This document shows positions 23,218 to 31,918 of a stretch of 64,000 nt of DNA, one piece after another. Under the pieces are notes generated by a model. The model did not search any database. It had not been told where the DNA came from and worked only from the letters and a program-made list of their open reading frames with translations. This DNA comes from Pseudogymnoascus destructans. Lineage: Eukaryota > Ascomycota > Leotiomycetes > Thelebolales > Thelebolaceae. The stretch is taken from NCBI RefSeq assembly GCF_001641265.1, contig NW_020167532.1, positions 372,001 to 436,000 on the forward strand. Reading direction: 5' to 3'. Each line of letters starts with the position of its first letter. Position 1 is the first letter of the stretch. Both the position numbers and the translations under genes were made by a program.

Positions 23218-24066
23218 TCTGGCTTACCCCTGAGTTCCCAGACTCAACATTTGTTGCAACTTGTCTGAACCACTTCACTACATCACACACCTGATTGCTG
23301 TAATGGTGGGTGCACCAGATATGAGAATCTAGCCACCCAAGGAAGGGATGAATTTACTAAGACAACACACTGTCTTAGGAAACAGAGCCAAAGGGTTGTA
23401 GCTTAGACTATTCCACAACGCAGCAATCAGGTGTATGATGTGGTGAAGTGGTTTAGACAAGTTGCAACAAATGTTGAGTCTGAGAACTCAGGGGTAAGTC
23501 AGAGGTTAGCACCTCACTGACTTTTCAAAAACAGAGAATAACAAGATCAATGCTTGGAAGCTTGGAAAAGACGTAGAAGTATGTGCTAGTCGATTTACTG
23601 TATTGCCTGCTTGCCCTTTCTTAAGGAAAGGGCAATCCTATTTATGCCAAAGGAGTGTAGTTCTCTCATTTTCCATGACTTTCCATGACTAACCAGGCTT
23701 GGTAAATGTATTAGAAATCAAGTGCGACCCACAACTAGCTTGCTAATCATGTAGTGAACGTAAGAGAATCCCATAGAACCATCTCTTGGGTTCCTAGCCT
23801 ATAGGAAGTGAAAAGGAGGTCCAAGGTCAGAGTACCTATAGACAAATTATGTCATAACTTAACCAATCTTGTGGGTAACTAAGGAGCGATGACGTGTAAT
23901 GAATCATAGAGGGTTGTAGAAGCTTCTAGAGCTATCGTTCATGTTCCTAGGCCTCTAGTTGGTAGAGATATGCCATGTGGTAGTATTGGCCCACCCCCTT
24001 AAGGAGGAGATTTTCTTAATAACTTGTTCAATGAGTGTCCAAATGATATGCCGTGATGTATGTAGC

Positions 24067-24541
24067 TGTTACGACGGAACAAGAAGGCTGGCCAACTACA
24101 GGACAGGAAGGAGGGAGGTCGCATGAGACCGGCCCTGGTACCTGGAGGGGCAGCGGGGAATAGTAGTTCCGAAAGTATCACGTGATGGACTCGCAGGATG
24201 ATGAGAAGAGTCCTAAGAGTCCAGGACTCCGAGGACTCGAGTGAGCTCCCAGGAGTCCACTAGGCACGTGATGGACTCGCAGGATGATGAGAAGAGTCCT
24301 AAGAGTCCAGGACTCCGAGGACTCAAGTGAGTTCCCAAGAGTCCACTAGGCACGACGCCACTATATAAGTAGATAGTATTTCCTTAGATAGGAGCTTCGT
24401 GCTCAACTCAATACAGTATTTGTTATATACTAGTAACGTGTTACTTGAAGCCTTTGTGTCTGATCCCCTGCCTCCTCTGATAAGTAAACCTTTACGCAAG
24501 AGAACCTCTGTGTCTTCTATCGTTTAGAAGTCAGCGTTACA
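24067..24541 (+). repeat. 5' LTR of the chromovirus
   Basis: 475 bp, TGTTACGACG...CAGCGTTACA. U3 contains two tandem units of about 81 bp (starting at CACGTGATGGACTCGCAGG). A TATATAA box lies at 24362-24368, and the likely transcription start is near GTGCTCAA at 24399. Confidence 0.95.
24362..24368 (+). promoter_or_regulatory. TATA box of the chromovirus LTR promoter
   Basis: TATATAA in the 5' LTR, preceded by the 81-bp tandem repeats. The sequence 37 nt downstream (GTGCTCAA, 24399-24406) is complementary to the start of the internal region, which supports transcription starting there. Confidence 0.7.
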
Positions 24542-24543
24542 CT

Positions 24544-24551
24544 TTGAGCAC
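24544..24551 (+). other. Putative self-priming primer-binding site
   Basis: The internal region starts CTTTGAGCACCAC, with no TGG typical of a tRNA 3'-end complement. TTGAGCAC is the reverse complement of GTGCTCAA in R (24399-24406). In Tf1-type elements the first bases of the mRNA fold back on such a site to prime reverse transcription. The match and its position are seen; the mechanism is an inference by analogy. Confidence 0.6.
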
Positions 24552-24587
24552 CACTTCTACGAGGTACCGGCTTACACACAAAGCAAC

Positions 24588-26525
24588 ATGTCTGTCGTCA
24601 GTTCGAAGGGGAAAACCCCCACCACGCCAACTTCGTCTCAGAGGTCTAAGCCTGAGAATGAAGAGATGCCCGATGCACCCACCGTCAACGAACTCAAGGA
24701 AACTCTACGCGTCAAGTTGCCCGACACTTACTCCGGCAACCGAAAGGAACTTGAGGTGTTTTTGCTACAGGTCGAACTGTACCAGCACTTCAACGACGAG
24801 AAGTTTCCCACCCAGGAGAGCTATGCCCTGTGGACTGCGTCCTACCTTAGGGGGGAAGCCCTGCGATGGATCGAACCATTCCTCAAGGACTATTTCAAAT
24901 ATGAAAGTACCAATGGAAGCATGACAACTACGCAGACTATGTTTGGCAGCTGGAATGGATTCTGTAAGGAAATCCGACGCATGTTCGGAGACATCGATGA
25001 GATTAAGACCGCAGAAGACCATCTGTTTGCACTTAAGCAGACTGGCAGCGCCCTCACATACTCCACAGAATTCCAGAGATACGGCAATCAGACAGGATGG
25101 GACGCCAGCGCACTCATCAGCCACTACCGACGTGGGCTGAAGAGCCATATACGTATGGAACTTGCCCGTTTGGAACAACAACCAACGGACATGGTAGCGC
25201 TAATCGAACATACGGTCCGAATCGACAATCGACTATACGAATTCCAGAAGGAACGTCGGACCTATGACAAGCCCAAGAAAAGTTACCCCTACCGGGGAAA
25301 CGAGGGCAGACGACGGGATCAACACCCGCGAGACAACCGTTGGTCGGACCCAATGGAACTCGATGCCACGTTCAAACCTGGACGACCCCGTGACCCTAAG
25401 AAAGACAGACAATTCAAGGAACGACTCTGTTTTAACTGCGACAAGCCAGGCCACATGGCCCGAGACTGCAGACAGCCAAAGAAAGGGAACGGCGGACGCA
25501 AAGTCGGCAAGCAACTTAACGCCACCTGGACAGGACAGTTGAACGCAACGTTTGTGAGCAAACAGGACTGGGGAATAAACGGCGAAAGCACCCCAGAAGA
25601 CGAGAGCTCAGATGAAGGGTCGGAGGCGGAATCGTTCACCGTCTCGGAACAGGAGACCTTCGATGAACTCGCACCTACGGAACCAATGAGTCCACGGTGC
25701 AAGAGCGTAGTAAGACGCATGGCAAAACACGCCCACGCGAAGATTAGGGCCGAACGAGACAAGCCCAATGGCCAGAGGAAAATCCCCATGCTTAAAGACC
25801 TCTACGGGAACCTGTTACAGGGACTTCCGTTAAAATGCAAGGTGGACGACTGCAAGGATGACCTCTGGAGATACTACGACCAACTAACGAATACCCGCAG
25901 GCTGCTTGGCACGTCCCAAGACGTAGCTAAGTTGGAAGCCCAAGAAGCGGAAGAACTGGAGAAGGATGTCGAGCATATGGCTAAACTGAAGTATATGAAA
26001 AGCGTCAAACTTTACTACCAGGACCGCAGGAGAGCCCTGAAGAAGTACGACGAGAAAGCCAGAGATATGCTCCGACGGGAAAATGCGAGACCCACTCCAC
26101 GCATCGAAAGGAGAGCCATGGAGCAACTAGACACGTTCTCCACGCCTCCGAGGGAAGATAGTGCATGGGTGAGAGGACAGCGGGAACTATCAATGACAGA
26201 CGCAACAGAGACTGATCATCCCTGGCACGCGTATGTCTACTGGGAGTATTGCAGCGAAGATGACTGCAAGCTCCACTGGAAAAAGAAACACCAGAATCAG
26301 TTGTTTCCCCGATCCTCGCCCAGGATACACTTCAGAGACGCAGAGCAAGTTCACGCCCTCAGGCGAAGCCAGTCTGAAGGGGACTTGCCTATCAAAAGCG
26401 AACAGGTATACGAGAAATACCCACATCTGCTAGACGAAGCAGAAGAGCGAGGGAAACGATCTCCCCAAGGACCACCATTGGAAGCGGATGAATACTATCC
26501 TTCCTCGGACGAGTCAAAAAACTAG
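24588..26525 (+). CDS. gag: Gag polyprotein of the chromovirus
   Basis: 645 codons from the ATG at 24588 to TAG at 26523-26525. Residues about 30-220 form a retrotransposon capsid-like region (TYSGNRKELEVFL, SYLRGEALRWIEPFL, GLKSHIRMELARL). A CCHC zinc knuckle (CFNCDKPGHMARDC, about 281-294) follows a basic linker and would bind RNA. The remaining 350 residues are acidic and charged, with a predicted helical segment and a WEYCSEDDCKLHWKKKH Cys/His cluster near 550, a longer tail than simple Gags have. The product would assemble virus-like particles in the cytoplasm. The frame is uninterrupted. It ends at a slippery heptamer, so a fraction of ribosomes should continue into pol. Confidence 0.95.
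   Translation: MSVVSSKGKTPTTPTSSQRSKPENEEMPDAPTVNELKETLRVKLPDTYSGNRKELEVFLLQVELYQHFNDEKFPTQESYALWTASYLRGEALRWIEPFLKDYFKYESTNGSMTTTQTMFGSWNGFCKEIRRMFGDIDEIKTAEDHLFALKQTGSALTYSTEFQRYGNQTGWDASALISHYRRGLKSHIRMELARLEQQPTDMVALIEHTVRIDNRLYEFQKERRTYDKPKKSYPYRGNEGRRRDQHPRDNRWSDPMELDATFKPGRPRDPKKDRQFKERLCFNCDKPGHMARDCRQPKKGNGGRKVGKQLNATWTGQLNATFVSKQDWGINGESTPEDESSDEGSEAESFTVSEQETFDELAPTEPMSPRCKSVVRRMAKHAHAKIRAERDKPNGQRKIPMLKDLYGNLLQGLPLKCKVDDCKDDLWRYYDQLTNTRRLLGTSQDVAKLEAQEAEELEKDVEHMAKLKYMKSVKLYYQDRRRALKKYDEKARDMLRRENARPTPRIERRAMEQLDTFSTPPREDSAWVRGQRELSMTDATETDHPWHAYVYWEYCSEDDCKLHWKKKHQNQLFPRSSPRIHFRDAEQVHALRRSQSEGDLPIKSEQVYEKYPHLLDEAEERGKRSPQGPPLEADEYYPSSDESKN
26516..26522 (+). promoter_or_regulatory. 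−1 ribosomal frameshift site between gag and pol
   Basis: The heptamer A AAA AAC (X XXY YYZ in the gag frame) is immediately followed by the gag TAG. A −1 slip puts ribosomes into the pol frame, which is open from 26522. Canonical slippery sequence and frame relationship are both seen; a downstream stimulatory structure was not examined. Confidence 0.8.
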
Positions 26526-29500
26526 GAGTCCTCGATGGTAGGCCACCGGCGAGCGACACGAAGAGGCCTAGTACAGACCAGCTATGCGCCACGACGGGCA
26601 GCATGCAACTATATGTGGTCGCTAAGATACAACAGCGACACCTCCGAGCAATGATTGACTCAGGAGCGACGGGCAACTTTATGACAAAGAAAGTAGCAGA
26701 CACGCAAGGTTTCAAGACGCAATTGAAAACCGAACCATACCCGTTAATGGTCGTAGATGGAGAGCCCATCTCGACTAATGAAGGAATCGTGACCCACGAA
26801 ACGGTCCCATTGGAAATGGTCATGCTACACGGGCACAAGGAAACGATTCAGTTTGACATCGTGCACATGGACAACCATGCGTGCATCCTTGGTGTGCCAT
26901 GGCTCAAGAAACACAACCCCCAGATCGACTGGTGGAACAAGAAAGTTGTGATGAGCCAGTGCGCGTGTGAACAACGGACGGACACGCGACAACGGGAGAA
27001 ACCCTCCCAGGGCCGGAAGGAGTTATGTACAACCTCCGAGCTCGATGACCTAGCCCAGGCATCCTCACCGACGAGTATACTGGTGGAGTACAAGGAATAC
27101 GAGCAATTATTCCAGGAAGGCCCTAAGAACGAGGCGCTTCCTAAGCACCAACCATGGGATCACGAGATACCTTTGGAGAAAGACAAGAGTCCACCGTTCG
27201 GACCAATATATCAGCTATCGGAAAAGGAGCTGAAGGTACTTAAGGAGTACATCGATGATAACCTAGCGAAAGGATTCATCAGACCATCCACATCACCAGC
27301 AGGAAGTCCGGTGCTTTTCGTACCAAAGAAAGACGGATCCCTACGGTTATGTGTGGACTATCGAGCGTTGAACAACATCACAATCAAGGACAGGTATGCC
27401 CTGCCGTTAATCAACGAACTACACGATAGATTTCAAGGAGCAAAGATCTTCAGTAAGCTAGATCTGCGAGGAGCATACAACCTGATCCGAATCAAGGCTG
27501 GGGAAGAGTGGAAAACAGCATTCCGCACCCGCTATGGCCTATTCGAGTATCAAGTCATGCCCTTTGGGCTAACAAACGCACCCGCATCTATGCAACGACT
27601 GATGAATGATGCTTTGCACGAATACTTAGACATCTTTACCATTGTCTACTTAGACGATGTCCTGGTGTATTCAGCAACCAAGGAGGAGCATGTCAAGCAT
27701 GTCAAACTCGTCCTGAAGAAACTAAAGGAGTACAGCTTACTCCTCAAACCAGAGAAGTGCGAGTTCCATAAAAACCAAGTCGAATTCTTGGGTTACATTA
27801 TTGGAACGCACGGCATCAAGATGGACCAAGCAAAAGTAACGGCAGTGTTGGAATGGCCAACACCGACCACGGTCAAGGAAGTGCAAGCCTTCCTAGGCTT
27901 CGCCAACTTCTACCGAAGATTCATCTCGGGATATTCCAAGGTAGCTCAACCACTCACGGAGCTTACCAGAAAGGATCTCGAATTCAAATGGACGGACAAG
28001 GCAGAGGCTGCTTTCCAGGAACTTAAGACGAAGTTCACGGAAGCACCTATCCTTGCTACATTTGACCCTGCAAAGAAGATCATCCTCGAAACGGACTCTT
28101 CTGACTTCGCAATTGGAGCATGTCTGAATCAACCAGACGAGAACGGTAAGTTCAAACCAATCGCGTACTACTCTAGGAAACTGTCACCCGCGGAACTCAA
28201 TTACGACATCCACGACAAGGAGCTACTGGCTATTGTCGTTGCCTTTGAGCAGTGGCGAGTATATCTTGAGGGATCCACCTACCCTGTGCAGGTATGGACG
28301 GATCACAAGAACCTCATATATTTCACCACGACCAAGGTTTTAAACCGCAGACAAGTCTGCTGGGCAGAAACCCTCGCAGCCTACAACTTCACGATAACCT
28401 ATCGCAAGGGCTCCGAGAATGCAAGAGCAGATGCTCTCAGCAGACGGACCGACTACGCCGGCCCAAAGGAAGAAAGACCTAGAGCAATTCTGAAGAAAAC
28501 AGATGCAGGAATACAGTACAACGAGTTACTAGCGACGATCTCAGTCATCGAAGATACAGAACTCGAGGAAAGACTCAAGAAAGCTTACGCAACAGACGAA
28601 TGCGCCAAGCGAGTCTTGTCCAAAGTCGAAGGCGACTTCGCCATCGACGAACAAGGATTGATTCGATACAAAGGGTTAGTGTATGTCCCAAGTCAAATGA
28701 GACGCCCGCTGGTGCAAGAACAACACTCGTTACCAGCACACGGTCATCAGGGAGTAACACGAACCTTCGAACGAATCACCCGACACTACTACTTCCCAGG
28801 TATGAGGAAGCAGGTAGAGACAGTGGTAAGAGAGTGCGACATTTGCAGCAAGTCAAAATCCAATAGGCACCTGCCATACGGACAACTCAAGTCGACACCA
28901 GTACCAAAAGGAGCGTGGAAATCAATAGCTTTGGACTTCATAGTCAAGCTTCCACCCTCCAAGGACCCGTTAACAGGAATAGAATACGACTCTATCCTCG
29001 TCATCACGGAAAGACTCACGAAATATGGGAAGTTTATACCATATCTAGAAGCTAGCGACGCCGAGGCGCTCGCATATACCTTCATTCGAGTCATATTAGC
29101 CGATCATGGGATGCCAGAAGAAATCATCTCAGATAGAGACAAGCTCTTTACTTCGAAATTCTGGAAATCATTGATGGCGCTACTGGGAACAAATCATAAG
29201 CTATCAACAGCTTTTCATCCCCAGACAGACGGCCAAACAGAAAGATTAAATCAGACCCTTGAACAGTACCTGCGAAGCTATGTCAATCATCAACAGGATA
29301 ACTGGGTTCAGATCTTACCCATCGCACAGTTTGCATATAACAGCGCGATGACAGAAGCAACGAAAGTCTCACCGTTCTTTGCCAATTATGGCTACCAGCC
29401 AGAAGCATATAGGCAACCAAGACCGGATGAATCACGAGCTGAACAAGCCCTGATCGTGGTGGAACAACTGAAATCGTTCCACGAACAACTTGCGACGGAC

Positions 29501-30055
29501 ATCCAATTCTTAAATGAACGATCCGCCGCATACGCAAACAAGAAGCGCAGTATGGAACCTGCCTTCAAGGAGGGGGATAAAGTATACCTACTCCGGAAAC
29601 ATATCAAAACGAAACGACCAAGCACAAAGTTGGACTTCAAGAAATTGGGACCATTCAAAATATTGAACAAAGTCAGCTCAGTTAATTACAGACTGCAGCT
29701 ACCCAGGAAGTCTAGACTACACCCGGTATTTCATGTCTCACTACTGGAACCAGCAAGAGGAAATACCCCAATTGCGACCGACACCGAACTCCAACCCGAG
29801 AATGAGATAATCGAATATGAGGTCGAAGCGATCCTAGACAGAAGGTTAGTAGGACGTCGAGAAGAGTTTTTGATAAAATGGGAAAATTACGAACCTACGG
29901 ATAATTCGTGGGAACCAACAAGGAACATCAGCAAAGAACTGCTGGAGGAATATCGACGCCGCCATCCGCCAGCCATTGATCCCAAGATGCAGGGGAGTAG
30001 GCCAGTGGATCGGAGGAAGCGGAGGTCCCGGTCACAGATGAGGAGGCAGCGCTAA
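26522..30055 (+). CDS. pol: Pol polyprotein (PR-RT-RNaseH-IN-chromodomain)
   Basis: Pol frame open from the frameshift site, first internal ATG at 26603, stop TAA at 30053-30055, about 1,178 codons. In order: aspartic protease (AMIDSGATGNFM; VPWLKKHNPQIDW); reverse transcriptase (FVPKKDGSLRLCVDYRALN, FSKLDLRGAYNLIRI, VMPFGLTNAP, catalytic YLDDVLVYS); RNase H (LETDSSDFAIGACLNQ, YDIHDKELLAIV, NARADALSR); integrase with an HHCC zinc finger (HGHQGVTRTFERI, CDICSKSKS) and DDE core (ALDFIVKLP, IISDRDKLFTSKFW, FHPQTDGQTERLNQTLEQY); and a C-terminal chromodomain (EVEAILDRR, FLIKWENYEPTDNSWEP) at about 1072-1120 counted from the ATG. All catalytic motifs are present and no stop interrupts the frame, so it is probably competent. 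Confidence 0.96.
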   Translation, partial: LGVLDGRPPASDTKRPSTDQLCATTGSMQLYVVAKIQQRHLRAMIDSGATGNFMTKKVADTQGFKTQLKTEPYPLMVVDGEPISTNEGIVTHETVPLEMVMLHGHKETIQFDIVHMDNHACILGVPWLKKHNPQIDWWNKKVVMSQCACEQRTDTRQREKPSQGRKELCTTSELDDLAQASSPTSILVEYKEYEQLFQEGPKNEALPKHQPWDHEIPLEKDKSPPFGPIYQLSEKELKVLKEYIDDNLAKGFIRPSTSPAGSPVLFVPKKDGSLRLCVDYRALNNITIKDRYALPLINELHDRFQGAKIFSKLDLRGAYNLIRIKAGEEWKTAFRTRYGLFEYQVMPFGLTNAPASMQRLMNDALHEYLDIFTIVYLDDVLVYSATKEEHVKHVKLVLKKLKEYSLLLKPEKCEFHKNQVEFLGYIIGTHGIKMDQAKVTAVLEWPTPTTVKEVQAFLGFANFYRRFISGYSKVAQPLTELTRKDLEFKWTDKAEAAFQELKTKFTEAPILATFDPAKKIILETDSSDFAIGACLNQPDENGKFKPIAYYSRKLSPAELNYDIHDKELLAIVVAFEQWRVYLEGSTYPVQVWTDHKNLIYFTTTKVLNRRQVCWAETLAAYNFTITYRKGSENARADALSRRTDYAGPKEERPRAILKKTDAGIQYNELLATISVIEDTELEERLKKAYATDECAKRVLSKVEGDFAIDEQGLIRYKGLVYVPSQMRRPLVQEQHSLPAHGHQGVTRTFERITRHYYFPGMRKQVETVVRECDICSKSKSNRHLPYGQLKSTPVPKGAWKSIALDFIVKLPPSKDPLTGIEYDSILVITERLTKYGKFIPYLEASDAEALAYTFIRVILADHGMPEEIISDRDKLFTSKFWKSLMALLGTNHKLSTAFHPQTDGQTERLNQTLEQYLRSYVNHQQDNWVQILPIAQFAYNSAMTEATKVSPFFANYGYQPEAYRQPRPDESRAEQALIVVEQLKSFHEQLATDIQFLNERSAAYANKKRSMEPAFKEGDKVYLLRKHIKTKRPSTKLDFKKLGPFKILNKVSSVNYRLQLPRKSRLHPVFHVSLLEPARGNTPIATDTELQPENEIIEYEVEAILDRRLVGRREEFLIKWENYEPTDNSWEPTRNISKELLEEYRRRHPPAIDPKMQGSRPVDRRKRRSRSQMRRQR

Positions 30056-30494
30056 CTGCCTGTTCCTCGGCCTCAACAGCGTCACGCTTCTCAGCAGCCA
30101 CACGTTCGGCCTCCTCTGCCGCATCAAGCTCGTCGAGGGTTTTCAAACCTCACCGGAGCATATCTTTACCACGGGTTCGGATGAGGCGTTTCTGCTTCCG
30201 CAGACGAAGTAACTTCGAAAGGGTTTCTTCCTCTTCGCGATCCAGGCGATCCTCCTCCCGTTCGAGCTTCACCCAGTCGGGATGCTCAGGACCCATACAG
30301 TCACACTTTTCTTTCAAGTTGCGACGAACGCACTCGGCGCACCGCCGTGAATCATTTGGAGACGACACGCAAGTAACGTTTCGCCTCACGCAGTTCGAGC
30401 AAGAATCCATTTCGGGTAGTTCGTATCCGTGGTTCTTTATTCGACGGACAAGATCGTTGCGTTCCTGGAGTTTGCGGGCAGTGTCAGTAGGCAT
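29928..30494 (-). pseudogene. Antisense Cys-rich ORF overlapping the pol 3' end, one in-frame stop
   Basis: Minus-strand frame from the ATG at 30494-30492 (MPTDTARKLQERN) to TGA at 29930-29928, about 188 codons with a single TGA at 30152-30150 where CGA would read Arg. The N-terminal part has paired Cys motifs (CSNCVRRNVTC and CAECVRRNLKEKCDC), reminiscent of but not matching a Zn2Cys6 finger. A Lys/Glu-rich coiled coil and an acidic, Ala-rich C-terminus ending PAVLC follow. The last 128 bp lie antisense to pol. From general knowledge, small Cys-rich antisense ORFs recur in fungal gypsy elements; the function is unknown. If read through or uncorrupted in sister copies it would be an accessory protein. 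Confidence 0.55.
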
Positions 30495-30574
30495 GTTGCA
30501 TGTTGAAGGACTCGCTGAGGAGCAGCAGAGTCCCGGGGACATGGACGTACTTATAGGATTCGAGACGAATGCCC

Positions 30575-30590
30575 AGGGGAAGGGAGCGAG
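30575..30590 (+). other. Polypurine tract
   Basis: AGGGGAAGGGAGCGAG directly upstream of the 3' LTR, the expected plus-strand primer for reverse transcription. Confidence 0.8.
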
Positions 30591-31065
30591 TGTTACGACG
30601 GAACAAGAAGGCTGGCCAACTACAGGACAGGAAGGAGGGAGGTCGCATGAGACCGGCCCTGGTACCTGGAGGGGCAGCGGGGAATAGTAGTTCCGAAAGT
30701 ATCACGTGATGGACTCGCAGGATGATGAGAAGAGTCCTAAGAGTCCAGGACTCCGAGGACTCGAGTGAGCTCCCAGGAGTCCACTAGGCACGTGATGGAC
30801 TCGCAGGATGATGAGAAGAGTCCTAAGAGTCCAGGACTCCGAGGACTCAAGTGAGTTCCCAAGAGTCCACTAGGCACGACGCCACTATATAAGTAGATAG
30901 TATTTCCTTAGATAGGAGCTTCGTGCTCAACTCAATACAGTATTTGTTATATACTAGTAACGTGTTACTTGAAGCCTTTGTGTCTGATCCCCTGCCTCCT
31001 CTGATAAGTAAACCTTTACGCAAGAGAACCTCTGTGTCTTCTATCGTTTAGAAGTCAGCGTTACA
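30591..31065 (+). repeat. 3' LTR of the chromovirus
   Basis: 475 bp, read as identical to the 5' LTR, followed by the GTAGC duplication. Confidence 0.95.
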
Positions 31066-31367
31066 GTAGCATAAACAGATGTAGTAGAAGAGTTTGCAGC
31101 AATCGTTGAGTAGTATTGCTTCTGTTGTTGGTGTGATAAGCCAAGATATGTATGGTGACTTGTAGGTTTGAGGAGGAGATTTCTAAGTTTGCTCTTGAGT
31201 TTGATAGCAAACTGAGTGCAACGAATGTCAGTATGACAATTGCTGCGTTGTGGAATAGTCTAAGCTACGACCCTTTGGCTCTGTTTTCTAAGACAGTGTG
31301 TTGTCTTAGTAAATTCATCCCTTCCTTGGGTGGCTAGATTCTCACATCTGGTGCACCCACCATTACA

Positions 31368-31676
31368 TGGATGCTATCCTATAGGTCTACTATGAAGGAT
31401 ACAAAAAAGATGAAGAGAGGAACCCCCGTTGGGTCAATCTCCTTAAGTACCCGAAACGGGTCTGACTCGGCTAACCTGCCTTCACCCTCACCACGTGACT
31501 GTGATTTATCTGACTCAGATACCTTCCGTCACTGAGGGAGAGGAACCCCCATTGGGTCAATCTCCTCAAGTACCCGAAACGGGTCCGACTCGGCTAACCT
31601 GCCTTTACTCTTATCATGTGACCGTAACCTGCCCGACTCAGATCCTTTCCGTCACTGAGGGACAGGCATCCTTACA
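31368..31676 (+). repeat. LTR-B-related fragment
   Basis: Starts TGGATGCTATCCTATAGG, matching the interior of the LTR at 15078-15448, and ends GCATCCTTACA. It contains two tandem units of about 125 bp built around CCCGAAACGGGT and TTCCGTCACTGAGGGA. The 5' end is cut by LTR-A (A7). Confidence 0.7.
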
Positions 31677-31918
31677 CTAGTGCCAAAAAGGTGAAGGCAC
31701 TACTTAACTGAACCCTAGCTAAGCGAGCCCTAGTGAAGCGAGCCAATAACAAGAGAGCCTAAGCCAGTAGTCAACATTTGGGCTGATCTAGGCCAGCAAG
31801 TGAAGCGAAGTGAGCGAAGTGAACGAAGCAGGTGAAGTGAATGACATAGTGAAATAAGTACTAGAGACTAAAGCGAATCGAAGGGTCATGACACAAATAT
31901 TGAAGGAGTGTCATGACA
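31677..31918 (+). repeat. LTR-C fragment (inverted relative to 11862)
   Basis: About 240 bp matching 11862-12096 in reverse complement, ending GGAGTGTCATGACA at 31918. The other end is cut by the LTR-B-like fragment at CTAG. It marks the right edge of the second transposon nest. Confidence 0.7.

Larger units (their letters stand above)
24067..31065 (+). mobile_element. Apparently intact Ty3/gypsy chromovirus, 6,999 bp
   Basis: Two 475-bp LTRs (24067-24541 and 30591-31065) that I read as identical, and a 5-bp duplication GTAGC (24062-24066 and 31066-31070). It has an uninterrupted gag, an uninterrupted pol with protease, reverse transcriptase, RNase H, integrase and a C-terminal chromodomain, and a polypurine tract before the 3' LTR. 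Identical LTRs imply a recent insertion, since both copies derive from one template. A further antisense ORF overlaps the pol 3' end. It is nested in LTR-A copy A8, making it the youngest insertion in the window. A chromodomain in this family usually targets integration to particular chromatin. Confidence 0.95.
23299..31238 (-). repeat. LTR-A copy A8 nested inside A7 and split by the chromovirus
   Basis: Begins TGTAATGGTGGG at 23299, is interrupted at 24066, resumes at 31071 and ends CAGTATGACA at 31238. It is flanked by ATTGC (23294-23298 and 31239-31243), a 5-bp duplication inside A7. An LTR-A therefore inserted into another LTR-A in opposite orientation. Confidence 0.92.
23218..31367 (+). 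repeat. Outer LTR-A fragment (A7), split by a nested LTR-A and the chromovirus
   Basis: Left piece 23218-23298 and right piece 31244-31367 are contiguous LTR-A sequence in the plus orientation, ending CCACCATTACA. The 5' part of this LTR is missing. The nested copy A8 sits between the pieces with the ATTGC duplication. Confidence 0.85.
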
